Of a stretch of DNA of 64,000 nt, positions 8,727 to 19,460 are shown piece after piece. Both the position numbers and the translations under genes were made by a program. Source of the DNA: Neiella holothuriorum (GTDB lineage: Bacteria > Pseudomonadota > Gammaproteobacteria > Enterobacterales > Neiellaceae); contig NZ_JAHZSS010000001.1 in assembly GCF_019457915.1 (NCBI RefSeq), positions 1-64,000 of the forward strand, written 5' to 3'. The notes under the pieces are model-generated. The model ran no database searches, had not been told where the DNA came from, and saw nothing but the letters and a program-made list of their open reading frames with translations. The stretch's first letter is position 1. Each line of letters begins with the position of its first letter.

Positions 8727-11270
8727 TTACTGCTGTTGTAATAGGGCGCGGACGGCATCCGCATCAGGTTGTTGCAAAACTTGTTCGGCCAGAGCCTGAC
8801 ATTCCGCCAGCGAGCTGTTTCGAATGAGCTCTTTGACTTCAGGAATGGCAGGGACGCTGCAGGACAGCTCGGTGATCCCCAGGCCAATAAGTACCGGTAC
8901 GGCGAGCAGGTCGCTGGCGGCACCGCCGCAAACGCCGACCCATTTACCATGCTTATTGGCGCCATCCACGGTCAATTTAATCAACCGCAGTACCGCAGGA
9001 TCGAGCGCATCGACTTGCCAGCCGAGTTTCGGGTGACCGCGATCCATTGCTAAGGCATATTGAGTTAAATCATTGGTACCAATCGAAAAGAAGTCAGCTT
9101 CAGCGGCAAAATGTTCAGACAATACAGCGGTTGATGGCACTTCTACCATGATGCCGACTTCAACACCGCTAATACCGAGATCGGCGGCTTCTTCTTGAAC
9201 CAACTGCTTGGCTGCTTTCAATTCAGGCAGTGTGGCAATCATGGGGAACATGATTTTCAGTTTGGCATGGCCATGTGCGCGTAAAATAGCGCGAACTTGA
9301 CGCTTCAGCATGGAAGGCCGATTAAGACCGATTCGAATGCCGCGTTCACCTAAGAAAGGGTTTTCCTCTGCAGGCATTGGCAAATAAGGTAATGGCTTGT
9401 CGCCACCAACATCCAATGTGCGAACGATAAGTGGTTTATCCGAGCCTAATGCATCGGCGATTTCTGTGTAGACCTGAGCTTGCTGATCTTCGTTTGGCTC
9501 GGTTGCTTGGTCGAGATACAAGAATTCGCTGCGCAATAAACCAACGCCTTCGGCGCCGTGCTTCACCGCTTCAACGGCATCTTTGACATTGCCGATATTG
9601 GCGACAACTTCGATGTGGTGGCCATCGTTTGTTTTCGCGAGGTCATGGGCGTGGGCTTTGGCTTTTTGTTGACGCTCAACCTGTTGTTGTTGTTTGGCTT
9701 TCAGTGCTTCAATTTGTTGATCGGTTGCAGCAATGTTCAAAGTGCCAGCTTCGCCATCAAGCACAACCTGACGACCTTCTTCTAAAGTCAAAACTTGGGG
9801 ATCAACACCGGCCAATGCTGGCAAGTTCATTGAGCGAGCAAGTATCGCGGCGTGTGATGTAGCACCACCTAAGGTGGTAACGAAACCAATCACCTTGGTG
9901 CGATCTAAGTTGGCGGTATCTGATGGTGTTAGATCCTCGGCGACAACAATCGTGTTGGTGGCAAGTTCGGTGTCGGCTTCGGATATTCCAAGTAATTGTT
10001 TTAGTACGCGGTTACAGACATCTTCTAAGTCTGCCACGCGGCCAGCAATGACATCGCTATCAACGGCTTGGAGTATTTTGATTTGTTCGTGTACGGATTT
10101 ATGCCAAGCGTAGGAGGCTGATTTGCCTTCTTTTATCGCTTTCTTAGCCTGCTGGAAAATGGCTGGATCTTCGAGTAGCTCTTGGTGAGCAGCGAAAATT
10201 TCAGCATTACTGATATTTCCTTCTGCCTGAAGCTTGGTTTGTAAGGTTTTTAGATCAGCGCGAGCACGTTCAATGGCATCACTTAAGGCAGAACGTTCGG
10301 CGTCGCTATTGTTCGCTAACTCGTCAAAGGTTAATTGTTCATGTTGAAGCTGGTGGACGGTACCAATAGCAATGCCTGGTGAGGCTGCAATACCGAGCAT
10401 GATATTCGGATCGCTACTGGTTTTGGCAAGCAACGACACTTCTTCTTCAACTTCAATTGACTCTTCTATTTGACTGGCCGGAGATGCCGAGACATCTTCG
10501 CCTAAGCCATCACATATGGCTGTTGTGAGCGCGTCTACGGCTTCATCGGCATCGCGGCCTTTGGCTACAATTCGTACTTTTTCACCGAGTTTGACGTTGA
10601 GTCCCATCAGTGCCACAACAGACTTAGCGTCGGCTGTTTGGCCATCGCGCTCGAGTTGAATACGGGCTTGAAATACCTTGGCTTCGGCGGCAAGGGCTGC
10701 CGCGGGGCGAGCATGAATGCCCGTAGGGTTTGGAATACTAATCCAGTCTGACACTTCTTCTTTGGTTAAGCCTTCTTGATCGATTTCATCGGTCGACTCA
10801 GGCGTTCCGAGTTGCAGCGTCATTAACGTGTCGCGAGTGGCAACCACGTTGCCAGAAGTAAACTGGTAGCGGGCCACTTTATCACCGTTAGTAATGATGA
10901 TTTCGGTCATGAGGCTACGCGCGGCAAGGGCAATTTTGTCGGCGTCAAATTCAATCAGCAGATCGCCTTGCTTTACTTGATCGCCCTCGGCGACCGCTGG
11001 TGAAAAACCATCACCTTTGAGCATTACGGTGTCGAGACCGATGTGCATTAATACTTCGATGCCGCAGTCAGAAAGTAGGGTGACAGCGTGCTTAGCTGGA
11101 TGAATTTGAATGATTTTTCCGTCGCAAGGCGCCATTAGCTGTTGGCTGGTAGGATCGATGGAGATCCCTTCTCCTACCATTTTCTGGGCAAATACAGGGT
11201 CAGGAACTTGCTCTAGTGGGATAACAACCCCACTAACGGGGGCTTTTAATTCGAGAACTTGGGCAGACAT
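8727..11270 (-). CDS. Fused PTS EIIA-HPr-Enzyme I
   Basis: An 847-residue soluble phosphotransfer protein carrying the whole PEP-to-permease relay except EIIB. EIIA(Glc-type) spans about 1-150 with phospho-His76 in VLMHIGLD. HPr spans about 175-260 with His186 in GIHARPAA. Enzyme I runs from about 290 to the end, with His473 in GGATSHAAI, then the PEP-site motifs GGDKPLPYL and IGTNDLTQY. It phosphorylates the EIICBB permease encoded just downstream, and both genes form one operon. GGAGG lies 12 bases before the ATG. Similar fusions are known in proteobacterial fructose (FPr) and GlcNAc (NagF) systems. No NagR palindrome is visible in its promoter region. Confidence 0.9.
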   Translation of the reverse strand: MSAQVLELKAPVSGVVIPLEQVPDPVFAQKMVGEGISIDPTSQQLMAPCDGKIIQIHPAKHAVTLLSDCGIEVLMHIGLDTVMLKGDGFSPAVAEGDQVKQGDLLIEFDADKIALAARSLMTEIIITNGDKVARYQFTSGNVVATRDTLMTLQLGTPESTDEIDQEGLTKEEVSDWISIPNPTGIHARPAAALAAEAKVFQARIQLERDGQTADAKSVVALMGLNVKLGEKVRIVAKGRDADEAVDALTTAICDGLGEDVSASPASQIEESIEVEEEVSLLAKTSSDPNIMLGIAASPGIAIGTVHQLQHEQLTFDELANNSDAERSALSDAIERARADLKTLQTKLQAEGNISNAEIFAAHQELLEDPAIFQQAKKAIKEGKSASYAWHKSVHEQIKILQAVDSDVIAGRVADLEDVCNRVLKQLLGISEADTELATNTIVVAEDLTPSDTANLDRTKVIGFVTTLGGATSHAAILARSMNLPALAGVDPQVLTLEEGRQVVLDGEAGTLNIAATDQQIEALKAKQQQQVERQQKAKAHAHDLAKTNDGHHIEVVANIGNVKDAVEAVKHGAEGVGLLRSEFLYLDQATEPNEDQQAQVYTEIADALGSDKPLIVRTLDVGGDKPLPYLPMPAEENPFLGERGIRIGLNRPSMLKRQVRAILRAHGHAKLKIMFPMIATLPELKAAKQLVQEEAADLGISGVEVGIMVEVPSTAVLSEHFAAEADFFSIGTNDLTQYALAMDRGHPKLGWQVDALDPAVLRLIKLTVDGANKHGKWVGVCGGAASDLLAVPVLIGLGITELSCSVPAIPEVKELIRNSSLAECQALAEQVLQQPDADAVRALLQQQ

Positions 11271-11478
11271 GGATATAAGCTTCCTCCGCTTAAGGTAGCT
11301 AAACTATAGTTCACCCCGGCTGTTCTGAAAGCTCGCAAACTACAACGCAGTCACAAAATTAATGTTTGTTTTTTATCTTTCTAACAAATGCTTAGTTGCG
11401 TTCTAGTCATCTTCAGTATCAGCTTGAAAGGGCTCCTCGTTTTGCTTCTTAAATCATTTTATGGGCGTTGCAGTTTGT

Positions 11479-11503
11479 GTTCGTTGGCGACTTGCCAATG
11501 AAC
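11479..11503. repeat. Imperfect inverted repeat
   Basis: GTTCGTTGGC / GCCAATGAAC around GACTT; 10-base arms with one G-T mismatch. There is no T run, so it does not look like a terminator. It could be a regulator site or a folded leader. Confidence 0.5.
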
Positions 11504-11783
11504 GTATATGTGATGCTGTAAATTGCCTATGCTGAGTCGTGTGGTCAGGCAATTTCGAATGTTGTGGCCGTCTTAGCAGCCTTGATTCGCTGACCACACT
11601 CTAAATTTTTATGGCTCAAGGTGAAGCGAGGTGAATGGCTGTTTTGCTATATAAAACGGTTGGTTACCTTGTGTTTCCGGCTGTTACATTAGGTTACGTT
11701 GGAGGCTAGAAGGGAGGAGGGGGCTGTATTTGGCAGAGGAATTTGAAGCAAAATTTGAGTTTAAATGGCGGGAAAACTTATCT

Positions 11784-11796
11784 TTGGTCAGGCCAA
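11784..11796. promoter_or_regulatory. Candidate operator TTGGTCAGGCCAA
   Basis: A 13-base near-palindrome (one arm mismatch) 276 bases before the binding-protein gene. The same sequence, with one base changed at its end, recurs at 31674-31686 inside a predicted promoter. The TTGGTC..CCAA form resembles sites of GntR/FCD-type regulators; which protein binds it is unknown. Confidence 0.4.
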
Positions 11797-12072
11797 TAAC
11801 GATGACATCAGAGGCCAAATAGGGCTGCCTCTATCGCATTTTTATTACATCGCTTTTGCTACGCTCAGCTCAAGCTAAATATAAATAGCTTTATACACTG
11901 TTTTCATAGGGTTATTTGAGAGTTGTAGTGACTTGGTTAACCAAGCTTTACATGATCTATGTAAGGTTTTTTGAGTTGGAATGACAGCTATTCTTTTCTT
12001 GGTTAGTTGTTATTGGTATAACCATTTTCATCGCATGGATGCTCACGACTTTGATTTTGAGATGTGACTAAT

Positions 12073-12996
12073 ATGAGTATCTATAAAAAAACAACTTCTG
12101 CTGTCATGTTGGTATGCTTACTAATGGTTAGTGCATGGGCTAGTGCAGCGACCATTCGTTATATTCCAACTGAAGTACCTAAAGATAAATATCAGGTAGA
12201 ACTAGTTAAGTTCTTACTTTCTAAGATTGATCATAACTATGATTTTGTCCCAACTGAGGCCAAATCAATGGTGATTAGTCGTCAAATCTCCGAGATCCAA
12301 AGTGGCAATTTATCGTTTGCCGCGATATCGACCAATGAACAACTTGAACGCGATCTGCGTCCTATTCGCATTCCTGTGCTTAAGGGCATGTTGGGTCATC
12401 GCGTGTTCATTATTCGTAATGGCGATCAGAACCGCTTCAACAACATTCAAAGCTTGTCACAGTTAAAGCAATTGACTGCGGGCCAAGGTCGTTTCTGGGG
12501 CAGCACGCCAATTTTTGAAAAGGCGGGTATCCCGATGGTGAAGCCAACGAAGTACGCCAGCCTGTTTTACATGTTAGAAGGGGGGCGTTTTGATTACTTC
12601 CCGCGTGCCATTCACGAACCTTACACTGAAGTTGCTAGTCGCCCAGAATTGAACCTAACGGTTGAGCCAAATTTATTGATGGTCTACCCATCGGCTATGT
12701 ACTTGTTTACTTCAAAAGAAAATGAGGCGTTGGCGCAAGACTTAGAGCGAGCGTTTGATATTGCCATTGCCGATGGCAGCTTCGATGATTGGTTCTACAG
12801 CCACCCGTTAATTGAGAATGCATTGGCGAAAGTAAGATTAGCGGAACGTACCGTCATTAATGTTGCTAATCCGATGTTGCCAGCTTCGGCTCCAGTCGAT
12901 CGCAAAGAGTTGTGGCTGGATGTTGATTTAGCAAACAAAAGCACATCTGCACCGCTGGATTTAACAGAACTACAGCTTGCAAATGCACTTCATTAA
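12073..12996 (+). CDS. Orphan periplasmic substrate-binding-like protein, paralogue
   Basis: A 307-residue exported protein of the same family as 858-1748. The signal peptide is MLVCLLMVSAWASA with cleavage before ATIRY. Shared segments with the paralogue include QLKQLTAGQ and a Phe/Tyr-Met-Leu-Glu region leading to YFPRAIHEPY. ATG at 12073 is preferred over GTG at 12064; neither has a strong ribosome site. It stands alone behind an unusually long regulatory region and ends in its own terminator. No ABC permease or ATPase is adjacent, so its role (binding protein for a remote transporter, or sensor) is open. Confidence 0.75.
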   Translation: MSIYKKTTSAVMLVCLLMVSAWASAATIRYIPTEVPKDKYQVELVKFLLSKIDHNYDFVPTEAKSMVISRQISEIQSGNLSFAAISTNEQLERDLRPIRIPVLKGMLGHRVFIIRNGDQNRFNNIQSLSQLKQLTAGQGRFWGSTPIFEKAGIPMVKPTKYASLFYMLEGGRFDYFPRAIHEPYTEVASRPELNLTVEPNLLMVYPSAMYLFTSKENEALAQDLERAFDIAIADGSFDDWFYSHPLIENALAKVRLAERTVINVANPMLPASAPVDRKELWLDVDLANKSTSAPLDLTELQLANALH

Positions 12997-13008
12997 CAGA
13001 TAAACATA

Positions 13009-13040
13009 AGCGGCCTGAATACATTCAGGCCGCTGTTTAT
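13009..13040. terminator. Terminator between convergent genes
   Basis: Twelve-base stem AGCGGCCTGAAT / ATTCAGGCCGCT followed by TTTATTTAC. It lies between the binding-protein stop and the 3' end of the small lipoprotein gene. Confidence 0.85.
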
Positions 13041-13049
13041 TTACTCTGA

Positions 13050-13271
13050 CTATTTATTTTCTACGGCCTCAACGGCTTTCAGTAAGGCTTCACACTTCTT
13101 AAGCTCGTGCTCATCGTCTGATGCATCAACACATTCTTTGTATTCTTGTAGCGTCTTGGTTTTTTCTTGCGTGAATTCAGCTTCGGCTTCTTGCATTTCA
13201 TCCTTGGGGGAACTGCAGCCCACCATCATAAAACTTAGCAATGCAGCTGCCATTAGCGTCCAATGTTTCAT
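13050..13271 (-). CDS. Small lipoprotein (73 aa)
   Basis: The start at 13271 is chosen because AGGAG lies just before that ATG and the product then begins with a classic lipoprotein signal (MAAALLSFMMVGC-SSPK, lipobox VGC). The longer frame adds 45 residues without a signal character. The mature part is a short charged helix with two cysteines (KECVDAS and KKCEALL). Probably envelope-anchored; function unknown. It follows uvrA on the same strand, but a strong hairpin at 13398-13420 separates them. Confidence 0.7.
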   Translation of the reverse strand: MKHWTLMAAALLSFMMVGCSSPKDEMQEAEAEFTQEKTKTLQEYKECVDASDDEHELKKCEALLKAVEAVENK

Positions 13272-13397
13272 CGTTTGCTCCTGATTAATCGAAATTCGAA
13301 GAGCTTTAAATATAGGCAAGAAATCAACTGGTTGCTGTGTGTAATTAAACGACTCAGTGTATTTGAATAAAATGTAAGTGCAGAAGAGGATATAAGG

Positions 13398-13420
13398 CCG
13401 GCGCAAAGAGATTGCGCCGG
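13398..13420 (-). terminator. GC-rich hairpin after uvrA
   Basis: Perfect 9-base stem CCGGCGCAA / TTGCGCCGG, 12 bases downstream of the uvrA stop. It lacks a T run on the transcribed strand, so it may only stabilise the uvrA mRNA end or act with Rho. Confidence 0.5.
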
Positions 13421-13432
13421 TGGTGTAGATAC

Positions 13433-16252
13433 TTATTTAAGCAATGGTTTTAGGAAGTGGGCAGTGTGAGACTGTTGGCATTCAGTGACTGTTTCTGGTG
13501 ATCCTGAAACCAAGATTGTGCCACCGCCGGATCCGCCTTCCGGGCCTAAATCAACAATCCAATCTGCGGTTTTAATAACATCAAGATTGTGCTCAATAAT
13601 GACTATGGTATTACCGTGATCGCGCAAACGATGTAGCACGGTCAAGAGCAATTGAATGTCATGGAAGTGCAGGCCGGTTGTTGGTTCATCCAGTATATAT
13701 AGGGTGCGGCCAGTGTCGCGTTTCGACAGTTCACGCGATAGCTTAACCCGTTGTGCTTCACCGCCCGACAGCGTGGTAGCCGATTGCCCCAAACGAATGT
13801 AAGACAAGCCAACATCCATTAGCGTTTGTAATTTTCGAGCGACGGCCGGAATCGCATCGAAGAATTCACGAGCATCTTCCACCGTCATATCCAGCACTTC
13901 ATGGATACTTTTGCCTTTGTATTTGATCTCTAATGTTTCGCGGTTATAACGCTTACTTTTACAAACATCGCAAGGAACGTAGACATCTGGCAGGAAGTGC
14001 ATTTCTACCTTAATGACGCCATCGCCCTGACAAGCTTCGCAACGACCACCTTTGACATTAAAGGAGAATCGGCCTGGTTTATAACCGCGAGAACGCGCTT
14101 CTTGAGTTCCCGAAAATAGCTCGCGAATCGGTGTGAAAATACCTGTGTATGTCGCTGGGTTGGAGCGCGGGGTACGGCCAATTGGGCTTTGATCAATATC
14201 GACGACTTTATCGAGGTATTCCAAACCATTAATTGATTTGTATGGCGCGACATCATCGCCAGCCGCACCATTAAGCATTTTATGAGCGATTGGAAATAGC
14301 GTGTCGTTAATGAGCGTCGACTTACCTGAGCCCGATACGCCGGTGACACAGGTCATCAAGCCAACGGGCAGTTGAACATTCACATTTTTGAGGTTATTAC
14401 CTGTTGCGCCTGACAATTCAATCCAGCGTTCATCGGGCTGATGACGCTCAGCGGGAATGGTAATTTGCTTGCGTCCAGACAGGTAATCACCGGTGAGGGA
14501 TGTTTGGGTATTTTTAATGTCATCCACTTGGCCTTGAGCAATGATTTCACCGCCGTGAACGCCGGCCCCCGGACCAATATCAATAACATAATCAGCTGCG
14601 CGAATCGCATCTTCATCGTGCTCAACGACGATGACGGTATTGCCTAGATCTCGTAAATGATTAAGTGTGGCTAGTAAGCGCTCATTATCGCGCTGATGCA
14701 GGCCAATAGAGGGCTCGTCTAATACGTACATGACGCCCACAAGGCCGGCGCCGATTTGACTGGCCAAGCGGATCCGCTGAGCTTCGCCGCCCGAAAGGGT
14801 GTCGGCAGAGCGTGACAGGTTTAGGTAATCGAGCCCAACATTGACCAAGAACTTTAGGCGATCACGAATTTCTTTCAGTATTTTTTCAGCGATTTGTGCG
14901 CGCTGACCTTCAAGCTCTAATTCATCAAAGAAGCGGAGGCAGTCGCCGATGGCCATTTCGGTCACGGTTGGCAAAGTGGTTTTGCTGACAAAGACATGAC
15001 GCGCTTCTTCGCGCAATCGGCTACCGCCGCATTTATTACACGATTGGCTGGAGATGTATTTTGACAAGTCTTCCCGCACGGCAGCGGACTCGGTGTCTTT
15101 GTAACGCCGTTCCATGTTGGGAATGATGCCTTCGAAGGCATGATTGCGAACCACAATGTCGCCGCGATCATTAACGTATTGGAATTCTATTTTTTGCTTG
15201 CCGGTACCGAACAGCACCACTTGTTTTACGTCTTCAGCCAGTTCATCAAACGGTTGGTTAAGATCGAAGTCAAAGTGATTGGCAACAGCACGTAGCATTT
15301 GGAAATAATAAAGGCTGCGCTTATCCCAGCCTTTGATCGCGCCGCCGGCGAGGCTGAGCTCACCATTGGGCACGACTTTGTCATTATCAAAATACTGTTG
15401 AACGCCCAAACCATCACAGGTTGGGCAAGCGCCAGCTGGGTTGTTGAACGAGAAGATTCGCGGCTCAAGTTCAGCCATGGAATAACCACAAACCGGACAA
15501 GCAAAGTTAGCGGAGAATACTAACTCAACGCTGTCATCATCCATGCTCACCACAGTGGCGGTGCCGCCTGATAAGTCGAGCGCAGATTCAAATGATTCGG
15601 CTAAGCGTAATTCGAGCCCTTCTCGCACTTTAAAACGGTCAACCACAGCCTCAATCGTGTGCTTTTTATGAAGCTCTAACGTTGGTGGATCGGACAGATC
15701 GCAAATCTCGCCATCGACGCGTGCTCGGATAAAGCCTTGAGCGGCCAGATTTTGGAGCGTTTTAATGTGCTCACCCTTGCGCTCTTTGACGATAGGCGCA
15801 AGCAGCATGAGTTTGCTGCCTTCAGGCTGTTCAAGCACATGATCCACCATTTGACTCACGGTTTGTGCAGCTAGTGGCTCGTCGTGGTGCGGACAACGAG
15901 GCTCACCAACGCGAGCAAACAGCAAGCGCAAGTAGTCGTAAATTTCAGTAATGGTGCCAACCGTCGAGCGAGGGTTATGGGAGGTTGATTTCTGCTCGAT
16001 GGAAATTGCCGGCGACAGACCTTCAATGGAATCCACATCGGGCTTTTCCATTAATGATAAGAACTGGCGGGCGTACGCTGACAGCGACTCGACATAGCGC
16101 CGCTGACCTTCTGCATACAAGGTGTCGAACGCGAGCGATGACTTACCCGAGCCAGACAAACCGGTGATCACCACCAGTTTGTCGCGTGGAATGGTTAGGT
16201 TAATGTTCTTTAAGTTGTGGGTTCGTGCCCCACGAATGTCAATGGAATCCAT
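13433..16252 (-). CDS. uvrA: Excinuclease ABC subunit A
   Basis: The damage-sensing ATPase of nucleotide excision repair; it forms a dimer and loads UvrB. From 16252 the protein has 939 residues, matching the usual length of about 940; the longer frame from 16297 is rejected for this reason and because the protein then starts [14 protein letters not shown]. Both ABC modules are complete: Walker [10 protein letters not shown] and GVSGSGKST, with signatures [11 protein letters not shown] and [11 protein letters not shown]. Zinc-binding cysteines are visible (CPVCG and [12 protein letters not shown]). It is divergent from the MFS gene, with ssb beyond it. I saw no LexA box (CTGT-N8-ACAG) in the 178-base gap. 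Confidence 0.98.
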   Translation of the reverse strand: MDSIDIRGARTHNLKNINLTIPRDKLVVITGLSGSGKSSLAFDTLYAEGQRRYVESLSAYARQFLSLMEKPDVDSIEGLSPAISIEQKSTSHNPRSTVGTITEIYDYLRLLFARVGEPRCPHHDEPLAAQTVSQMVDHVLEQPEGSKLMLLAPIVKERKGEHIKTLQNLAAQGFIRARVDGEICDLSDPPTLELHKKHTIEAVVDRFKVREGLELRLAESFESALDLSGGTATVVSMDDDSVELVFSANFACPVCGYSMAELEPRIFSFNNPAGACPTCDGLGVQQYFDNDKVVPNGELSLAGGAIKGWDKRSLYYFQMLRAVANHFDFDLNQPFDELAEDVKQVVLFGTGKQKIEFQYVNDRGDIVVRNHAFEGIIPNMERRYKDTESAAVREDLSKYISSQSCNKCGGSRLREEARHVFVSKTTLPTVTEMAIGDCLRFFDELELEGQRAQIAEKILKEIRDRLKFLVNVGLDYLNLSRSADTLSGGEAQRIRLASQIGAGLVGVMYVLDEPSIGLHQRDNERLLATLNHLRDLGNTVIVVEHDEDAIRAADYVIDIGPGAGVHGGEIIAQGQVDDIKNTQTSLTGDYLSGRKQITIPAERHQPDERWIELSGATGNNLKNVNVQLPVGLMTCVTGVSGSGKSTLINDTLFPIAHKMLNGAAGDDVAPYKSINGLEYLDKVVDIDQSPIGRTPRSNPATYTGIFTPIRELFSGTQEARSRGYKPGRFSFNVKGGRCEACQGDGVIKVEMHFLPDVYVPCDVCKSKRYNRETLEIKYKGKSIHEVLDMTVEDAREFFDAIPAVARKLQTLMDVGLSYIRLGQSATTLSGGEAQRVKLSRELSKRDTGRTLYILDEPTTGLHFHDIQLLLTVLHRLRDHGNTIVIIEHNLDVIKTADWIVDLGPEGGSGGGTILVSGSPETVTECQQSHTAHFLKPLLK

Positions 16253-16430
16253 TGTCCGCTCAGTTTTTCTGCACCAAAGCCCTATAGAATCGCACAATCT
16301 GCAACGATGATCAGTGCCTTATCAGATCTTTTTTAGATTCGTAAATGAGAGTCGTTTGTACGATGAAGTTGCCTGCAGGCCGTGCTAGAATCGGCCACTT
16401 TGTTTTCGCTGATCGTCTGACTTTCATCGC

Positions 16431-17795
16431 ATGGGATTAACTGCCACAGAGCGCAAAGCTGCCATTGGACTGGCCGGAGTATTCGCAACCCGAATGCTTG
16501 GCTTATTTATGATCATGCCAGTGTTTGCCATATATGGTCCTGAGCTGGGCGGCTACACGCCTTTCTGGATGGGCTTAGCGATCGGCATTTATGGCCTGAC
16601 GCAAGCTTGTTTACAAATCCCCATGGGTCACCTATCTGACCGCATTGGCAGAAAGCCGGTGATCTATTTAGGCCTACTAGTTTTTGCAGGTGGCAGTGTC
16701 ATGGCTGCACTGGCCGATCACATTGTTTGGGTCACCATTGGTCGAGCGATGCAAGGTGCCGGCGCCATTTCCAGTGCATTGTTAGCTTTGGCCGCTGATC
16801 TGAGCAGCGACGAACAACGCCCCAAAGTGATGGCAATTATTGGTGTCTTTATTGGCTTGTCGTTCACGGTAGCAATCATATTGGGGCCAGTGATTGCGGC
16901 GCCATTTGGCTTGTCAGGTCTGTTCTGGTTTACCGCTTTGTTGTCGCTATTGGCAATGTTAGTGATCCGTTTTTGGGTGCCAAATGCGACCACGAGTGCG
17001 CCTCGGGGAGATACCTCTGCGCGCTGGGCTTTCATGCGAAAATTAATTGGTGATCGTCAGTTATGGCGTTTCAACAGTGCCATTTTTGCCATCCACTTCT
17101 GCATGACATGCGTGTTTACTGTACTACCTAGTTTACTGATGCCATCGGTCGCCGATGCCAGTGGCATGTGGCAGACCTTATTACCTGTGTTGTTCGTTAG
17201 CTTCTTGTTGCTTATACCAATGATGAAGTTGTTTAATGCTCGTGGTCAGATCAAAGCTGGCTTGATTGTTTCTGCGCTATTAATGGCGGCTGCTTGCGTC
17301 TTGCTAATGACAACACCCGTGGGCTATTGGCTACTGCTCGCGGCGGTATTGTTTTTCGCGGGCTTTAATTATCTTGAAGCGGGTTTACCCAGCATGGTGA
17401 GCCTCTTTGCACCGCCCGGGCAAAAGGGTAGTGCCATGGGGATTTTTACCAGCTGCCAATTTGCGGGAGCTTTTGTTGGCGGTGTTGTTGCCGGTAGCTT
17501 GCTGCAATGGCAGGGGCGTGAAGCCGTATTTATTGCGATGTTGATCGCGTTATTATTGTGGGCTTTGTTTGCATTAGGTTTGCAACATCGCCATCATCTC
17601 AAGTCAGTAAATTTTGCCGTGACCCAATGTCATGACAATTGGTTTGAACAATTAATGCAGCAACCAGGCGTTGCCGAGGCCGTTTATGTGCCAGAAGAGC
17701 AGATTGTTTACCTGAAAGTTTACAAACAAGAATTTGATGCTCAACGCGTGATGGCGTTGATTAGTGCCCCAGCGGCAGAGTTGAAGGAGAATTAG
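16431..17795 (+). CDS. MFS efflux transporter, YajR-like
   Basis: A 454-residue inner-membrane transporter with 12 predicted helices and the MFS motif A in [11 protein letters not shown]. The last 65 residues or so form a small soluble domain after the final helix ([21 protein letters not shown]...), as in YajR, whose C-terminal YAM domain has a ferredoxin-like fold. Substrate unknown; drug or metabolite efflux is the family guess. The stop is one base from the ssb start, so the two genes are co-transcribed and probably translationally coupled. No clear ribosome site precedes the ATG. Confidence 0.85.
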   Translation: MGLTATERKAAIGLAGVFATRMLGLFMIMPVFAIYGPELGGYTPFWMGLAIGIYGLTQACLQIPMGHLSDRIGRKPVIYLGLLVFAGGSVMAALADHIVWVTIGRAMQGAGAISSALLALAADLSSDEQRPKVMAIIGVFIGLSFTVAIILGPVIAAPFGLSGLFWFTALLSLLAMLVIRFWVPNATTSAPRGDTSARWAFMRKLIGDRQLWRFNSAIFAIHFCMTCVFTVLPSLLMPSVADASGMWQTLLPVLFVSFLLLIPMMKLFNARGQIKAGLIVSALLMAAACVLLMTTPVGYWLLLAAVLFFAGFNYLEAGLPSMVSLFAPPGQKGSAMGIFTSCQFAGAFVGGVVAGSLLQWQGREAVFIAMLIALLLWALFALGLQHRHHLKSVNFAVTQCHDNWFEQLMQQPGVAEAVYVPEEQIVYLKVYKQEFDAQRVMALISAPAAELKEN

Positions 17796-17796
17796 T

Positions 17797-18360
17797 ATGG
17801 CCACACGTGGCGTCAATAAAGTTATTTTGGTAGGCAACCTTGGGCAAGATCCAGAAGTACGCTACATGCCAAATGGTAACGCGATTGCCAACATTACCGT
17901 TGCGACCTCAGAAAGCTGGAAAGATCAGCAAGGTCAGCAGCAGGAAAAAACAGAATGGCATCGCGTGGTTATGTTCCGCCGTTTAGGTGAAATTGCTGGC
18001 GAATATTTGCGTAAAGGCTCGCAAGTTTATATTGAAGGCAAATTGCAAACGCGTAAGTGGCAGGATCAGAACGGTCAAGATCGCTACTCGACAGAAATCG
18101 TTGCCGACCAAATGCAAATGCTGGGTGGTCGTACTGGCGGCGGCCAAGGTGGCCAAGCTCCGGGTATGGGTCAACCAATGGCGCAACAACCTCAACAGGG
18201 TGGTTATCAGAATCAAGGCGATAACCAAGGCGGTAATTATGGCGGCGCGCCACAAGCTGCTCCAGTTGGTGGTCAAGCCCCTCGTCAACAAGCGCCACAA
18301 CAACCGGCGCCACGTGGTGCTGAGCCTTCAGTTGATTTTGACGACGATATTCCGTTTTGA
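17797..18360 (+). CDS. ssb: Single-stranded DNA-binding protein
   Basis: 187 residues. The N-terminal 110 form the OB-fold ([19 protein letters not shown], then EWHRVVMF). A Gly/Gln/Pro-rich linker follows, and then the acidic tip DFDDDIPF that docks replication and repair partners. SD GAAGGAG precedes the ATG. The gene lies behind the MFS gene and a strong terminator follows. The uvrA/ssb neighbourhood is conserved in gammaproteobacteria. Confidence 0.98.
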   Translation: MATRGVNKVILVGNLGQDPEVRYMPNGNAIANITVATSESWKDQQGQQQEKTEWHRVVMFRRLGEIAGEYLRKGSQVYIEGKLQTRKWQDQNGQDRYSTEIVADQMQMLGGRTGGGQGGQAPGMGQPMAQQPQQGGYQNQGDNQGGNYGGAPQAAPVGGQAPRQQAPQQPAPRGAEPSVDFDDDIPF

Positions 18361-18406
18361 GGAATATATAAAAAATAACGCTAGATAAACGAGTTAAGAA
18401 TATGAT

Positions 18407-18434
18407 TAAAAGCCCCGCCAAGCGGGGCTTTTTT
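18407..18434. terminator. Terminator between ssb and the arsenite pump gene
   Basis: Stem AGCCCCGC / GCGGGGCT with loop CAA, A run before and T run after, so it can work in both directions. Confidence 0.92.
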
Positions 18435-18443
18435 ATGGTTCAT

Positions 18444-19460
18444 TTAATTAAACCAATGGCGCGTTCGGTTGGCGAATGCAACCAAGGATAACATCACTGG
18501 TACTTCAACTAGAACGCCAACCACGGTTGCTAGCGCGGCACCTGAGTGCAGACCAAATAACGAAATGGCCACAGCGACAGCTAATTCAAAAAAGTTTGAA
18601 GTGCCGATCATACAGGCCGGAGCCGCAACGTTATGGGGCAACTTCATCCATTTGGCGGCCGCATAAGCAATCGCGAAAATACCGTAAGTTTGTATTAATA
18701 ACGGAATCGCAATTAGGCCTATCGTTTGAGGTTGGCTGACAATAACTTCAGCCTGAAAACCGAATAACAATACCACCGTGGCAAGTAGGCCGGTGATCGA
18801 CCAGGGTTTGATCCGAGCAAGAAAATTGTCTAGGCGATGATTGTCTTTGGCTTTTTCTAACTTGCGGCGGGTTAATACGCCGGCGATTAGTGGCAGTACC
18901 ACATACAAAGCAACGGAGAGCAGCAAGGTTTGCCACGGTACTTCTACATCTGATACGCCCAACAGCAACGCAGCTAAGGGCGCGAAGGCAAACACCATAA
19001 TGATGTCATTCACTGAAACTTGTACCAGCGTGTAGTTGGCATCGCCTTTGGTAAGCTGGCTCCAGACAAAAACCATGGCGGTGCAGGGCGCTACGCCAAG
19101 CAAGATCATGCCAGCAATGTATTCATTGGCCGATTGTGGATCGACCCAATCGACAAACAATACGTTGAAGAATAACCAGCCCAAAGCCGCCATGGAGAAA
19201 GGCTTAACGAGCCAGTTAATCACTAACGTTAATACCAAGCCTTTTGGTTTCTTACCAATATCTTTAATGGACGAAAAATCGATTTGAACCATCATTGGGT
19301 AAATCATCACCCAAATGAAAACGGCGATCACCAGATTGACGTGGGCAAACTCGATGCGCGCAATGGCGGCAAACAAAGCGGGCACATAAAGGCCGAGCAA
19401 AACGCCCGCCGCAATACATAAACCAACCCATACAGATAAGTAACGTTCAAAAATACCCAC
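18444..19460 (-). CDS. ACR3-family arsenite efflux permease
   Basis: A 338-residue protein with ten predicted membrane helices. The family-defining Cys lies in [15 protein letters not shown], and [12 protein letters not shown] follows. ACR3 proteins expel arsenite using the proton gradient. The usual partners arsR and arsC are absent on both sides, so its regulation is not visible here; it may respond to an unlinked regulator or be constitutive. Confidence 0.9.
   Translation of the reverse strand: MGIFERYLSVWVGLCIAAGVLLGLYVPALFAAIARIEFAHVNLVIAVFIWVMIYPMMVQIDFSSIKDIGKKPKGLVLTLVINWLVKPFSMAALGWLFFNVLFVDWVDPQSANEYIAGMILLGVAPCTAMVFVWSQLTKGDANYTLVQVSVNDIIMVFAFAPLAALLLGVSDVEVPWQTLLLSVALYVVLPLIAGVLTRRKLEKAKDNHRLDNFLARIKPWSITGLLATVVLLFGFQAEVIVSQPQTIGLIAIPLLIQTYGIFAIAYAAAKWMKLPHNVAAPACMIGTSNFFELAVAVAISLFGLHSGAALATVVGVLVEVPVMLSLVAFANRTRHWFN

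Larger units (their letters stand above)
11271..12072. other. 800-base divergent intergenic region
   Basis: No convincing gene in either strand. It holds the promoters for the PTS operon (-) and the binding protein (+). Visible elements are a long imperfect hairpin at 11479-11503, separated inverted copies of GTGGTCAG/CTGACCAC near 11540 and 11590, a TTGGTCAGGCCAA palindrome at 11784-11796, and AATGACAGC at 11979-11987, which equals one arm of the NagR palindrome found elsewhere in the window. Confidence 0.6.

Noticed and set aside
16253-16430. Search for a LexA box between uvrA and the MFS gene
   Set aside because: No CTGT-N8-ACAG sequence found, although E. coli uvrA has one; SOS control cannot be claimed from this sequence.
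17969-18421. Long antisense and alternate frames over ssb (up to 150 codons)
   Set aside because: They arise from the Gly/Gln-rich linker codons of ssb; the sense gene has all SSB motifs and the acidic tip.
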